Notes: a model not told the origin generated them from the sequence alone. DNA of 64,000 bases from Polyangiaceae bacterium (GCA_947475525.1 CANJMI010000003.1:124001-188000), one strand, 5' to 3'; shown: positions 1-9,189, counted from the stretch's first letter. Numbers and translations are program-made.

Positions 1-128
1 AACGTCGGCTTCATCCGACAACGCTAGGTCAAACCGGCCGGCCGGCCTATATAAAAGCTTCGAAACTCTCGTTATTTGTCAGCATTGCAATTTTACATCT
101 CTGCGCGATCGGGCCCGCTGGCGGAAGT

Positions 129-620
129 TTGCGCGCGGTCTTCAGCATGTGCGGGCTCGGTCCAAACGCGTTGGGGCCATCGTGGCGATGCTCGACGAGG
201 GGCACGTTCGAGCTCCCGCTGCATCGGCGGGGGTGGGGCTCGTTCCTGAAGCTCTTCGGTGGTCTTGCGGTGGCGGTGGCGGTGGCGCTGACCTCCTATT
301 TCATTCGCGCCAAAGAGGTCGATCCACGCTTCGGATTGTGTGTAGGCAGCCTCTTTGCGGCCGTGGCGAGTCAGTATGTCGTCGCGTCGGTGTTGCCTGA
401 GTCGCCTACGTTCACGTTGGCCGACCGCCTTCATCTCGTGGCGTTCGCGGTCGTACTCATAGGCATCGTCCAAAGCGCGGTCGCCTTGCACTATCTGAGT
501 CGAGACACCGAAGAGGACGAGCGACTCGTTCAGCGCCTGGACCGTGTCACGTTCGCGCTGGTGACGACCCTGTGGCTCGGCGTGTCCGCTCTCCTGGTCT
601 ATCAAGCGCGTGCCTCTTGA
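129..620 (+). CDS. Pentameric ligand-gated channel-like membrane domain, extracellular part missing
   Basis: The 163-residue product has four hydrophobic helices at about residues 39-59, 66-88, 100-122 and 139-159. Helix 2 carries VDPRFGL and is followed by LPESPTFTLAD, which matches the M2 and M2-M3 loop layout of prokaryotic pentameric ligand-gated channels such as GLIC; LHRRGW sits where the pre-M1 segment should be. These proteins normally have about 200 residues of beta-sandwich ligand-binding domain before M1, and none is visible here. The TTG start is only a formal choice: the frame is open to the left edge of the window, but translation of bases 3-128 does not look like a channel domain. 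It could be a decayed gene, a membrane-domain-only protein, or a gene joined to foreign DNA. Confidence 0.5.
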   Translation: MRAVFSMCGLGPNALGPSWRCSTRGTFELPLHRRGWGSFLKLFGGLAVAVAVALTSYFIRAKEVDPRFGLCVGSLFAAVASQYVVASVLPESPTFTLADRLHLVAFAVVLIGIVQSAVALHYLSRDTEEDERLVQRLDRVTFALVTTLWLGVSALLVYQARAS

Positions 621-794
621 GCACCGACCACGGTACTTCGCCCTCCGTTGGCCCGCCTTCGCTCGAAAAACCGTCCAGCCGCAAGCGACTTCGCCTCGCG
701 ATTCGGGAATAACCCCTCGAACGCCGTGTTCAATGGCGCGAGCCGCCGAGCCGGTGGCTCCCGACCCGATGGAGCGCGATCTTTGTCGAATCAA

Positions 795-822
795 TTGACA
801 CCGATCCCAACCCAACTAGATT
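795..822 (+). promoter_or_regulatory. Sigma70-like promoter for the ABC (gld-like) cluster
   Basis: TTGACA at 795-800, a 16-base spacer and TAGATT at 817-822 form a good housekeeping-type promoter. It is the only one I see in the 300-base gap 621-922, which otherwise holds no convincing gene. Its position argues against a start at 821 for the ABC ATPase and for one further downstream. Confidence 0.5.
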
Positions 823-922
823 GCGCACGCCCAAGGGGAGGAGCTACTCCCGCCCAATGGCGCGTATGGGGGCCTCGGCTTTCGCCGGCCTCGATGGAGA
901 ATATTCCTTGTCCAGCGATGTG

Positions 923-2083
923 ATGATTGAAGCCACGGGGCTGACGAAGCGATACGGCGCCTATCGGGCGCTCGACCGCGTCAGCTTTGAGATCCGCAAG
1001 GGTGAAGTCGTTGGTTTTCTCGGCCCGAACGGCGCCGGAAAGTCGACGACGATGCGCATCCTTACCTGTTATCTGTCCGCCTCCGGCGGCAGCGCGAAGG
1101 TGCACGGTTTCGACGTGTTCGACGAGCCGCTCGCGGTGCGCGAGAAGATCGGCTACCTGCCGCAGCGCGCTCAGATGTACGGCGAAATGAGCGTTTGGGA
1201 GTACCTAAGCTTTGTCGCCGATGTTCGTCGAATTGACGCGAGCTCTTTCAAAAAGCGCATGCGCAACATCGTCGAGGTCTGCGGCCTCGGTACCGTGCTC
1301 GGCAAAGATATCCGCCAGCTCTCGCACGGCTACCGCCAGCGCGTCGGCCTCGGTCAGGCGCTGATCCACAACCCGCCGATCCTGATCCTCGACGAGCCGA
1401 CCAGCGACCTCGACCCGAATGAAAAGGCTGAGGTTCTCGCGTACATCAAGGAAATCGGGAAAGATCGCACCGTCATCCTCTCGACACACAACCTCGCCGA
1501 GGTCGAAGAGGCTTGCGCTCGCGCGATCATCATCTCGAAGGGGCGCGTCGTTGCCGACGGCGCGATCGACGAGGTTCGGGCCCGCGGTGGACGCGTGCGC
1601 TACAACGTGATGATCGACGAGAAAAATGGCCTTCGCGGGCCGGCTCCGTCGAGCGACGAGGTCAAGGCTGCGTTCGAGAAACTCGACGGCGTTCTCTCGT
1701 CGAAAGAGCTCCCGACCGACGACCGCGCCCACGGCCTCACGCTCCTCGGCGTCCACAGCGCCGACCTCCGCGCCGACATCTTCAAGCTGTGCGTCGACAA
1801 AGGCTGGGTCTTGCTCGAAATGGGCCGTGACATCCAGAAGCTCGAGGACGTGTTCAAGTCCCTCACCAAAGGCGATGAGAACGCCGATCGGCTGCGCGCG
1901 ACCCCGGCCGCCGTTGACGAAGACGAATCCGACGACGAGGCGGACGACGAGGAGTCGGACGAGTCGGACGACGAGGCTGCCGAGGTGCCAGAAAAATCGG
2001 ATAAGCCCGATGACGCCAAAGGTGCCAAGGATGACGACGCCGACGCCGACAAGAAGGCCTCGAGCGCCAAGGAAGGGAACTGA
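923..2083 (+). CDS. ABC transporter ATP-binding protein, GldA/CcmA type, with acidic tail
   Basis: This is the ATPase that should power the membrane proteins encoded next, in a complex like the GldA/F/G system linked to gliding and export in Bacteroidetes and myxobacteria. Walker A GPNGAGKST is at residues 34-42. The ABC signature LSHGYRQR and Walker B ILILDEPT follow, and the switch histidine is in STHNL. After about residue 330 comes a low-complexity tail rich in Asp and Glu, which is not usual for the family. The ATG at 923 gives the typical N-terminus MIEATGLTKRYG. A TTG at 908, 7 bases after GGAGA (896-900), is an alternative start. The stop is 3 bases before the permease gene. Confidence 0.85.
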   Translation: MIEATGLTKRYGAYRALDRVSFEIRKGEVVGFLGPNGAGKSTTMRILTCYLSASGGSAKVHGFDVFDEPLAVREKIGYLPQRAQMYGEMSVWEYLSFVADVRRIDASSFKKRMRNIVEVCGLGTVLGKDIRQLSHGYRQRVGLGQALIHNPPILILDEPTSDLDPNEKAEVLAYIKEIGKDRTVILSTHNLAEVEEACARAIIISKGRVVADGAIDEVRARGGRVRYNVMIDEKNGLRGPAPSSDEVKAAFEKLDGVLSSKELPTDDRAHGLTLLGVHSADLRADIFKLCVDKGWVLLEMGRDIQKLEDVFKSLTKGDENADRLRATPAAVDEDESDDEADDEESDESDDEAAEVPEKSDKPDDAKGAKDDDADADKKASSAKEGN

Positions 2084-2086
2084 GCC

Positions 2087-2827
2087 ATGAGCACGACCCT
2101 GAGCATCGCGAAGCGAGAATTTCGCTCCTACTTCGACTCCCCGGTGGCCTACGTGGTCATCTGCCTCAGCCTTTTCGGCCTCGGCGGCGTCTTCTTCAAT
2201 TATCACGGCGGCTTTTGGCAAGCGAACCGCGCCAGCCTCGAGCAGCTCTTCGTGCAAATCCCCCGCGCGCTCTCGTCGATCGTGGTGCCCGTCATCACGA
2301 TGCGTCTCCTCGCGGAGGAGAAGCGCAGCGGCACCCTCGAGATGCTGATCACCCTTCCGGTCAAGGATTCCGAGGTCATCCTCGGGAAGTTCTTCGGCGC
2401 TTGGGGCCTCGTTCTCGTGCTCCTCGGCGCGACCGCCCTCTACCCGTTGTTCATGTTCAAGGCGCCTTGGAATCTCGGTGCTCTCGACTCGGGTCCGGTG
2501 ATTGCCGGCTACTTCGGCCTCGCGCTCTACAGCGCCGCCGCCGTCTCGATAGGCCTCCTCATCTCGGCGTTGACCGAGAGCCAAATCATCGCGTTTTTCG
2601 TGACCTTCGTCGTGCTGTTCTTCCTGCACGTCGTCGGCGCGGGCGCGGTCCTCTCGATGCTGCCCCAGAAGGCCGAGTACCTGCTCACCTTCATCAGCTT
2701 CGATACCCGACTCTCTTCGTTCATGCGTGGCCTCATCAACACGCGCGACGTCATCTTCTTCGTGTCGATCACCTTCGGCTCGCTCGTGGGCTCGTTCTGG
2801 GCACTCGAACGTCGCAAGTGGAACTGA
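2087..2827 (+). CDS. ABC-2 type permease, GldF-like
   Basis: The 246-residue integral membrane protein has about six hydrophobic segments. Its N-terminus, KREFRSYFDSPVAYVV, and the cytoplasmic stretch MRLLAEEKRSGTLEMLITLP are hallmarks of GldF/NosY-like ABC-2 permeases, where the EEKRSGT segment lies next to the coupling helix. It should form the membrane pore for the ATPase encoded immediately upstream. The gene starts 3 bases after the ATPase stop and ends 10 bases before the GldG-like gene. The substrate is unknown; in this arrangement the cargo is generally uncharacterised. Confidence 0.85.
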   Translation: MSTTLSIAKREFRSYFDSPVAYVVICLSLFGLGGVFFNYHGGFWQANRASLEQLFVQIPRALSSIVVPVITMRLLAEEKRSGTLEMLITLPVKDSEVILGKFFGAWGLVLVLLGATALYPLFMFKAPWNLGALDSGPVIAGYFGLALYSAAAVSIGLLISALTESQIIAFFVTFVVLFFLHVVGAGAVLSMLPQKAEYLLTFISFDTRLSSFMRGLINTRDVIFFVSITFGSLVGSFWALERRKWN

Positions 2828-2837
2828 GGTAGCACCC

Positions 2838-4715
2838 ATGGAACGCAAACAACGTGCAGCCAGGCTTTCGGGCGTCTACCTCGCGGTGGTCGCAATCGCG
2901 ATCGCCCTCGTCAACGTCATCGGCTGGAACCTCAACAAGCGCGTCGACGTCACTAAAAACGAGCGATTCACCTTGTCGAAGGGCTCGGCCAACCTCGTCT
3001 CGAAGGGCCTGAAGGAAAACTTCAGCATCAAGCTCTACGTGACCAAGGGCCTGCCGACCCTCGATCTCTTCGTCGATGATTTGACCAACTTGCTCGGGGA
3101 GTACGAACGCGCTTCCGGCGGAAAACTCACCTACCAGGTGATCGAGCCGAAGACCGACGAGCAAAAAGAAGAGGCGAAGGCCCACTGCGCGAGCGGTGGC
3201 TGCCAGCCCCTTCAAATGCAGCCGTTCGGCGAAGGCAGCGAGCAAGCCGATCAAGCCACGATCACCCAGGGCTACATGGGCGTCGTGTTGGAGTACGGCT
3301 CCGAGGAAGACACGATCCCCGTGCTTTCGCCCGAGAACACCCAGGGCCTCGAGTTCTGGATCACGAACAAAGTGCGCCAGCTTCGCGACAAGGTCGACGA
3401 CAGCTCGCCGCGTATCGGACTCGTGAAGAAGGAAGGCATCACGATCAACGACGAGAACCTCGTTCCCGGCGGTCGTGGAGCCGGTCCGAACATGAAGGGG
3501 ATCCTCTCGCAGCACTTCCCCTTCTACAAGTTCGAGGATGTCGATCTCGATGGCGGTAAAAAGGCCGTCGACGAGAAGATGAGCGGCGTCATCATGATGC
3601 AGGCCGACAAGGACTGGACGGACGCCGAGCTCGCTCGCGTCGATGAGTTCCTGATGCGGGGCGACAAGTCGCTGCTCGTCATCTCGGGCGCGGTCAACAT
3701 GAAGGCCGCCGATCCGTCGATGAAGGGCGAGCTGAACCTCCGCAACTTGGACAAGCTCGTCGACGCCTACGGCATCGAGATGAAGAAGGAAGCGATCTTC
3801 GAGTGGGGCCAGAGCGTGCGCTTGCCGATGCAGGACGCGGGCTCGGGCCGCCAGCAGTGGATCGTGTTCCCCGGCGTCTTGACGCTGACGAACACGCCTG
3901 AATTCGACGAGAAAAACCAGCCTATCGACAGCTCGTTCACCGGATTCTTCCGCATGGAGCAGCTCGGCATCGGGTTCCCGTCGCCGCTGATTGGCCATCC
4001 GGAGAAGCAGCCTCAGGCCAAACTAAAGACCGTGCTCAGGACGACCGAGAACGCCTCGGTCGACGGCGACAGCCCGGTCGATTTCGGAATGAAGCTTTCC
4101 TGGCCCCAAGAGGGCAAAGGCGCGCGCGCGCAGCATGACATCGCGATTGAAGTCTCCGGCATCTTGAAGAGCGCGTTCTCGGCCAAGAAGCCCGAAGGGT
4201 TCACCGGGGACATCCCAGGCGAATCGAAGGCTCCGAGCCGCGTCCTCGTCATCGCGGCCGGGCAGTTTCTCGCGAATCCGTTCGCACGTGCGGGCAACGC
4301 CCCGCCGATGCCGCCGCAAATGGCGATGATGGGTCCGGTCGGCGGCGACCGAAACCTCCAGTCGATTGCCCAGGTCTACGCGCAGGCGACCTACGTCACC
4401 AACGCGATCCTCGGCTTCAAGAACCTGCTCGACTGGATCTCCAACGACACCGACCTCATCGCGACGAGCGCCAAGCTCACGAGCGATCCGCAGCTCACTT
4501 ACGGTGATGTCGCGAAGCCCAAGTTCGATCCCACCAAGGACGACGAGAAGGCCGCCCAGAAGCGCAACGAAGAGTGGCGTGACGAGCGGCGTGCCCTGCA
4601 GAACAAGATCAGCTCGACGCTCACGTTGCTTCCGCCGATCCTGTTCATGTTGTTCGGCATTGCCCGATGGCGCCGGCGTGAGGCGAACCGCGCCAACGTG
4701 AAGCTCGCAGCCTGA
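2838..4715 (+). CDS. GldG-like ABC accessory protein
   Basis: The 625-residue protein has one N-terminal membrane anchor (about residues 12-32), a long soluble region and a C-terminal membrane helix near residues 598-615 followed by RWRRRE. The start of the soluble part, DVTKNERFTLS.GS, and the overall plan fit the GldG/ABC-auxiliary family, whose soluble domain resembles IFT52-type folds and is thought to sit in the periplasm as part of the transporter. The ATG at 2838 is chosen because GAGGT lies 7 bases upstream; a longer reading from 2727 would overlap the permease gene. It is the third gene of the cluster. Confidence 0.82.
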   Translation: MERKQRAARLSGVYLAVVAIAIALVNVIGWNLNKRVDVTKNERFTLSKGSANLVSKGLKENFSIKLYVTKGLPTLDLFVDDLTNLLGEYERASGGKLTYQVIEPKTDEQKEEAKAHCASGGCQPLQMQPFGEGSEQADQATITQGYMGVVLEYGSEEDTIPVLSPENTQGLEFWITNKVRQLRDKVDDSSPRIGLVKKEGITINDENLVPGGRGAGPNMKGILSQHFPFYKFEDVDLDGGKKAVDEKMSGVIMMQADKDWTDAELARVDEFLMRGDKSLLVISGAVNMKAADPSMKGELNLRNLDKLVDAYGIEMKKEAIFEWGQSVRLPMQDAGSGRQQWIVFPGVLTLTNTPEFDEKNQPIDSSFTGFFRMEQLGIGFPSPLIGHPEKQPQAKLKTVLRTTENASVDGDSPVDFGMKLSWPQEGKGARAQHDIAIEVSGILKSAFSAKKPEGFTGDIPGESKAPSRVLVIAAGQFLANPFARAGNAPPMPPQMAMMGPVGGDRNLQSIAQVYAQATYVTNAILGFKNLLDWISNDTDLIATSAKLTSDPQLTYGDVAKPKFDPTKDDEKAAQKRNEEWRDERRALQNKISSTLTLLPPILFMLFGIARWRRREANRANVKLAA

Positions 4716-4728
4716 AGAGAACGACGAG

Positions 4729-5856
4729 ATGAAAACCGAGCAAAAACTGGTCGTTTCCGGCGTCGCGTTGCTCGCCCTCCTGGGCGGATACGTCATGACC
4801 CGCCAGGGCAAAGAGAAAGACACGAAGGCCCACATGGCCTCCGTCGCGAAGAACCTTCCGAAGGTCGGCGTGGCGAAAGAACAGGGCGAGAAGGTCACCA
4901 AGCTCGTCGTGAAGAGCAAGGACCACGATGAGGTCGTGCTCGAGAAGAAGGGCACCGTGTGGCGGCTCTCAAAGCCCCTCGATGCGCTCGCGAGCGCAAG
5001 CAACGTCGACGCGATCTTGAAGAACCTCGAGAAGCTCGAGCTCGGGACGGTGATCGCGGACAACGCGGACGAGAAGACGTTCGAGAAGTACGAGCTCGAC
5101 GAGAAGAATGCGACCCACGTCCAGGTGTTCGCCGGCGACGAGAAGGTCCTCGACGCGTACTTCGGTAAGAGCGGCACGCGTGGACAAATCGCGCGGCTCG
5201 GTGGCAACCCGGCTGTCTACACGGCCAAGGGTTACTCGAGCTTCCTCTTCGCAAAAGAGGTCAAGAGCTGGCGCGATACCGACATCCTCAAGTTCGAGGA
5301 CGGCAACGTCATCGCCATCGAGCTCGACAACAAGTCGGGCAGGTTCAGCTTCACGAAGAACGCGGACAAGTGGTCCGGGGCCTTCTACGGGCGCGACGCG
5401 AAGACCGGCGCGGTGGCGGAAAAGGCCTCCAAGTGGGAGCGCTTCGACGAAGCCAAAGTCAAAGACCTCCTCACGGCGTTCAAGAACTTGAAGGCGAGCG
5501 ATTTCGCCAAACAGGGTGCCGATACCGGCATCGACAAGGCCGCCGAAGAGGGCGGCGTTCTCAAGGTGAAATTCAAGGATGGCAACGGTGACGTTGTCCT
5601 CAAGGTCGGCAAAAAGCAGGAAGCCGACAACCGCTACCTCGTCAAGGAGGGCGGCGATGGGACCATTTTCGTGATCTCCAGTTATTCGGCGGCGTTGGCC
5701 GTCGGTGACGTGGAGAAGTTCTCGAAGCCCGATCCGAATGCCAAGGGCAAGGACGCGAAAGACGGCAAGGATGCCGCGGGTGATGCGCCCGATATGCCCG
5801 AGATGCCCGGAATGCCCGGCATGCCGAGCATGCCCGACATGGGCGGGATGGAATGA
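4729..5856 (+). CDS. DUF4340 domain protein, membrane-anchored
   Basis: The 375-residue protein starts with MKTEQKLVVSGVALLALLGGY, a single signal anchor. The body, with repeated segments such as VWRLSKPLDALAS and FGKSGTRGQIARLGG, fits the DUF4340 family, whose genes usually sit right after gldG-like genes. The protein probably contacts the transporter from the periplasmic side, but no biochemical role is established. The C-terminus is a Met/Pro/Gly repeat (MPEMPGMPGMPSMPDM) that is unusual and may be flexible or metal-binding. The gene starts 13 bases after gldG and looks like the last member of the cluster. Confidence 0.8.
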   Translation: MKTEQKLVVSGVALLALLGGYVMTRQGKEKDTKAHMASVAKNLPKVGVAKEQGEKVTKLVVKSKDHDEVVLEKKGTVWRLSKPLDALASASNVDAILKNLEKLELGTVIADNADEKTFEKYELDEKNATHVQVFAGDEKVLDAYFGKSGTRGQIARLGGNPAVYTAKGYSSFLFAKEVKSWRDTDILKFEDGNVIAIELDNKSGRFSFTKNADKWSGAFYGRDAKTGAVAEKASKWERFDEAKVKDLLTAFKNLKASDFAKQGADTGIDKAAEEGGVLKVKFKDGNGDVVLKVGKKQEADNRYLVKEGGDGTIFVISSYSAALAVGDVEKFSKPDPNAKGKDAKDGKDAAGDAPDMPEMPGMPGMPSMPDMGGME

Positions 5857-5941
5857 CGCCGCGTCGCGTTCGGCCCTTCGGCTGACGCGCGCATCGCGGT
5901 GAGCTTGTCGCCGCGGGCGTGCAGTGTCATGCCCCGGCGTC

Positions 5942-8383
5942 ATGCGTGCGAGCTACAACTGGCTGCGTTCTCTCGTCCCTGGACTCAACGCGTCGGCGCG
6001 TGACGTCGCGGAGCGGCTGACCCGCTCGGGGCTCGAGGTCGAAGACATCGTCGAGTACGGAGCCGCGTCCCTCCACGTCGTCGTGGCGGAAGTGAAGCAG
6101 GTCGCTCCGCACCCGAAGCACGAGAAGCTCACGCTCGTGACCGTGGACCGCGGCGGCGTCGAACAGACGGTCGTGTGCGGCGCGCCAAACGTACCGGCAC
6201 CCGGTCGAAAAGTGGTGCTCGCCCCGCTTGGAGTGACTTTGCCCGCGGTCGGCATGACGATCGCTGCGCGCTCGGTTGGAGGCGTGCCAAGTGAAGGCAT
6301 GCTGTGCTCGGAGAATGAGCTCGGGCTCGTCTCGGGTGGGGGTAAAGGCGAAGGCATCATCGTGTTCCCCGAAGGCTTCGACGCCCGGCCGGGGACGCCG
6401 CTCGCGAAGGCGATACCCGCGACGCACGACGTGATCTTCGAGCTGGGCGTCACGCCGAATCGTCCGGACGCGCTCGGCCACGTCGGCATCGCGCGGGAGC
6501 TGGCCGCTCTCTTCGAGCTGCCTTTCGCCGCGCCGCCGAGTGATGCGCCGGCGCGCGTCTCCTCCGGTGCGCGCATCGAAGCGCTCGCCAGCGTGGTCGT
6601 CGAGGATACCGAGCGCTGTCCGCACTATGCCGCGGCCCTGCTCGTCGAGGTCAAGGTCGGCCCTTCACCTGCGTGGCTTCGGTACCGTCTTGAGAGCCTT
6701 GGCGTAAGATCGGTATCGAACGTCGTCGATGTGACGAATCTCGTCCTCCTCGAGTACTGCCAGCCGATGCACGCGTTCGATCTCGACAAGCTTCCCGGCG
6801 GGCGGATCGTCGTGCGACGTGCCCGACCCGACGAGAAGCTCGTCACGTTGGATGGCGTGGAGCGCGCGCTCGATCCGGATGATTTGCTGATCACGGACGG
6901 GGAGCGAGGCGTGGCGCTCGCGGGGGTCATGGGTGGCTCGAACAGCGAGATCGGCGAAGGCACCAAACGGGTGCTCCTCGAGTGCGCGCACTTTACGGCG
7001 CGGGGGATCCGGCGCTCGTCGCGGCGCCATGGACTTCACACCGAGGCGAGCCATCGCTTCGAGCGCGGTTGCGATCCCGAGCCTATCGCCGAAGTGCTCG
7101 CGCACGCGGCGGCCATGATGACGCGGCTCTGCGGCGCCTCCGCGGTGAAGGGCAGCATTTTCGCTGGGGTTCCACTCGCGGCGAGTCCCATCGTTCGCTA
7201 CCGCCATGTGCGCGCGACCGGGGTGCTCGGCTTCGAGGTGCCGCTCGATGAAGCGAGTCGCATCCTCTCGCGGCTCGGGTGTGAGGTGCAGCGTCTTTCC
7301 GGGGACGAGCTGCTCGTCACGACGCCGAGTTTTCGGCCTGACCTCACGCGCGAGGAGGACCTGATCGAGGAGGTCATGCGGGTACACGGAATCGATTCGG
7401 TTCCGGTGGTCGCGCGCGCCGTCGTGCCGAAGGCGGGTCGCTCGACGCCGACGTTGGAGCTCCGCGTTCGGCGTGCGGCCGCAGCGCTCGGTTTGAGCGA
7501 AGCGTTGACGTTCGGTTTCACGAATGCCGCGGCGCTCGCCGCGATTGGGGCAGAGACCCCGGTGGTCACGCTCAAGAACCCGCTCACCGAAGATCGCAAC
7601 GTGATGCGCACGAGTCTCTTGCCGGGGCTCTTCGATGCGCTCTCGCGGTCCCGTCGGCATGGGGTACGTGACGTCCGATTGTTCACGGTTGGCCGGATTT
7701 TCCTGCCCTCTAAGAATGGCGACGTCCTCCCCGTCGAGCGGCTCATGTTCGCGGCGGTCCTCGCGGGGAGCCGCCCGACGGCGCTCGGGAGAGGCGATGC
7801 GCAAGACGTCTACGATGCCAAGGGGCTCGCGCTCGAGCTTGTGGAACGCGTCACGAGCTTGCCTGTCACCGTCCTGCCTGGCGGGGCGGCCCACTTGCAT
7901 CCGCGAGGTGCGGGCTCGGTCGTCGTCGACGGTCGCGAAGTCGGGCGCCTCGGCCCCGTGCATCCCGACGTCATCGAGAAGCTCGACCTCGACGGTGACT
8001 GCCTGGTCGTCGAGCTCGACCTGTCCGTCCTCGGTGAGTTCACCGGCGGCGTGTCTCAGTTCCGCGCGATCGCGCAGCTTCCCGCAGTCACGCGCGACCT
8101 CGCTCTCGTCGTGCACGAGGATGTGGCCGCCGGCGCGTTGTCGGCGTCGATTCGTGAGTCGGCCGGGGTGTTGTGCGAGTCCGTCGAGCTCTTCGATCTC
8201 TACCGCGGCAAAGGCCTTCCCGAGGAGCACAAGAGCCTCGCGTACCGCGTCGTGTTTCGCGATCCGAAAGCGACGAGCGCTCCCGACCAAGCGCGCACCT
8301 TGACCGACGCCGAGGTGGATGGATGCACGCGGGTTGTGATCGAGGCCTTGAAGGAGCGGCACGGCGCTGTCGTCCGCGGGTGA
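5942..8383 (+). CDS. pheT: Phenylalanine--tRNA ligase beta subunit
   Basis: PheT forms the alpha2-beta2 enzyme that charges tRNA-Phe in the cytoplasm. The 813-residue length is normal. The order is a tRNA-binding domain (about 44-155, with VVCGAPNV), the B3/B4 editing region with HTEASHRFERGCDP, the B5 domain, the core fold and a C-terminal anticodon-binding domain (LPAVTRDLALV). The ATG at 5942 gives the standard N-terminus MRASYNWLRSLVP; a GTG at 5924 would add six residues. The partner pheS, normally just upstream, is not in the window, so the alpha subunit must be encoded elsewhere. The stop overlaps the start of the crotonase gene. Confidence 0.95.
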   Translation: MRASYNWLRSLVPGLNASARDVAERLTRSGLEVEDIVEYGAASLHVVVAEVKQVAPHPKHEKLTLVTVDRGGVEQTVVCGAPNVPAPGRKVVLAPLGVTLPAVGMTIAARSVGGVPSEGMLCSENELGLVSGGGKGEGIIVFPEGFDARPGTPLAKAIPATHDVIFELGVTPNRPDALGHVGIARELAALFELPFAAPPSDAPARVSSGARIEALASVVVEDTERCPHYAAALLVEVKVGPSPAWLRYRLESLGVRSVSNVVDVTNLVLLEYCQPMHAFDLDKLPGGRIVVRRARPDEKLVTLDGVERALDPDDLLITDGERGVALAGVMGGSNSEIGEGTKRVLLECAHFTARGIRRSSRRHGLHTEASHRFERGCDPEPIAEVLAHAAAMMTRLCGASAVKGSIFAGVPLAASPIVRYRHVRATGVLGFEVPLDEASRILSRLGCEVQRLSGDELLVTTPSFRPDLTREEDLIEEVMRVHGIDSVPVVARAVVPKAGRSTPTLELRVRRAAAALGLSEALTFGFTNAAALAAIGAETPVVTLKNPLTEDRNVMRTSLLPGLFDALSRSRRHGVRDVRLFTVGRIFLPSKNGDVLPVERLMFAAVLAGSRPTALGRGDAQDVYDAKGLALELVERVTSLPVTVLPGGAAHLHPRGAGSVVVDGREVGRLGPVHPDVIEKLDLDGDCLVVELDLSVLGEFTGGVSQFRAIAQLPAVTRDLALVVHEDVAAGALSASIRESAGVLCESVELFDLYRGKGLPEEHKSLAYRVVFRDPKATSAPDQARTLTDAEVDGCTRVVIEALKERHGAVVRG

Positions 8384-9189
8384 GTGATTCCGGCGCATCG
8401 GACACGGTGCGGTACGAGCGTGATGGCGCCATTGCCATCGTCACGATCGTGCGACGAGAGCGCATGAATGCGGTGGATCGCGCGACCGCCGAGGCCCTCG
8501 CGGCAGCCTTCCGCGCGTTCGATGCCGAGCCGTCTTTGTCGGTGGCCGTGCTGACGGGTGACGGCGGAACGTTCTGTGCGGGCGCCGATCTCAAGGCGTT
8601 GGCGGGAGGCTTCGGCAATCGCGCGGAGGCTTCAGGAGACGCCCCGATGGGTCCAACACGCATGCTCCTCGGCAAGCCCGTCATCGCGGCCGTGGAGGGT
8701 TACGCCGTCGCGGGTGGGCTCGAGCTCGCCGCTTGGTGCGACCTTCGCGTGGCCGCTCGCAACGCGACGTTCGGCGTCGCCTGTCGGCGTTGGGGCGTGC
8801 CCTTGATCGACGGCGGTACGGTGCGGCTCTCGCGGTTGCTCGGTATGAGCCGCGCGCTCGATCTCATTTTGACGGGCCGTGACGTTTCGGCCGAGGAAGC
8901 CCACGCCATGGGTCTCGTGAATCGGATTTGCCAGGAAGGTGAAGCCCTTGCGGTGGCTCTCGAGCTTGCTCGCACCCTCGCCGCGCACCCGCAAACGTGC
9001 CTGCGCAGCGACCGCTTGTCGGTCTACGAGCAGGGCAACATGGCGCTCTCCTGTGCGCTCGCAAACGAGTTCGAGCGAGGGCTGAGCGCGCTGTCATCGC
9101 CCGAGCTTGCGCATGGGCTCGAGGCTTTCACGGCCAGACATTCGCGCGCATCGTTGGCGCCGGTGATCGCACCTACCCTGCAAAAATAG
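8380..9189 (+). CDS. Enoyl-CoA hydratase/isomerase (crotonase) family protein
   Basis: The 269-residue crotonase-fold protein has the oxyanion-hole segments TFCAGADLKAL and EGYAVAGGLELA. The first catalytic Glu of crotonase (Glu144, in GGLEL) is kept. The second (Glu164) is replaced: FGQPE becomes FGVAC, followed by RRWGVPLIDGGTVRL. That pattern marks a recognisable subfamily annotated as enoyl-CoA hydratase but probably with different chemistry. The GTG at 8380 overlaps the pheT stop as GTGA, so the two genes are likely translationally coupled, although their functions are unrelated. The 3' end overlaps the convergent small membrane protein gene by 17 bases. Confidence 0.8.
   Translation: MSDSGASDTVRYERDGAIAIVTIVRRERMNAVDRATAEALAAAFRAFDAEPSLSVAVLTGDGGTFCAGADLKALAGGFGNRAEASGDAPMGPTRMLLGKPVIAAVEGYAVAGGLELAAWCDLRVAARNATFGVACRRWGVPLIDGGTVRLSRLLGMSRALDLILTGRDVSAEEAHAMGLVNRICQEGEALAVALELARTLAAHPQTCLRSDRLSVYEQGNMALSCALANEFERGLSALSSPELAHGLEAFTARHSRASLAPVIAPTLQK

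Noticed and set aside
34-60. GGCCGGCC and AAGCTT near the edge taken as a cloning linker
   Set aside because: Such sites occur by chance in high G+C DNA and no vector sequence follows; noted only as part of the odd left edge.
1205-2848. Long minus-strand reading frame opposite the ABC cluster
   Set aside because: Low-complexity, charged translation without domains; typical shadow in high G+C DNA.
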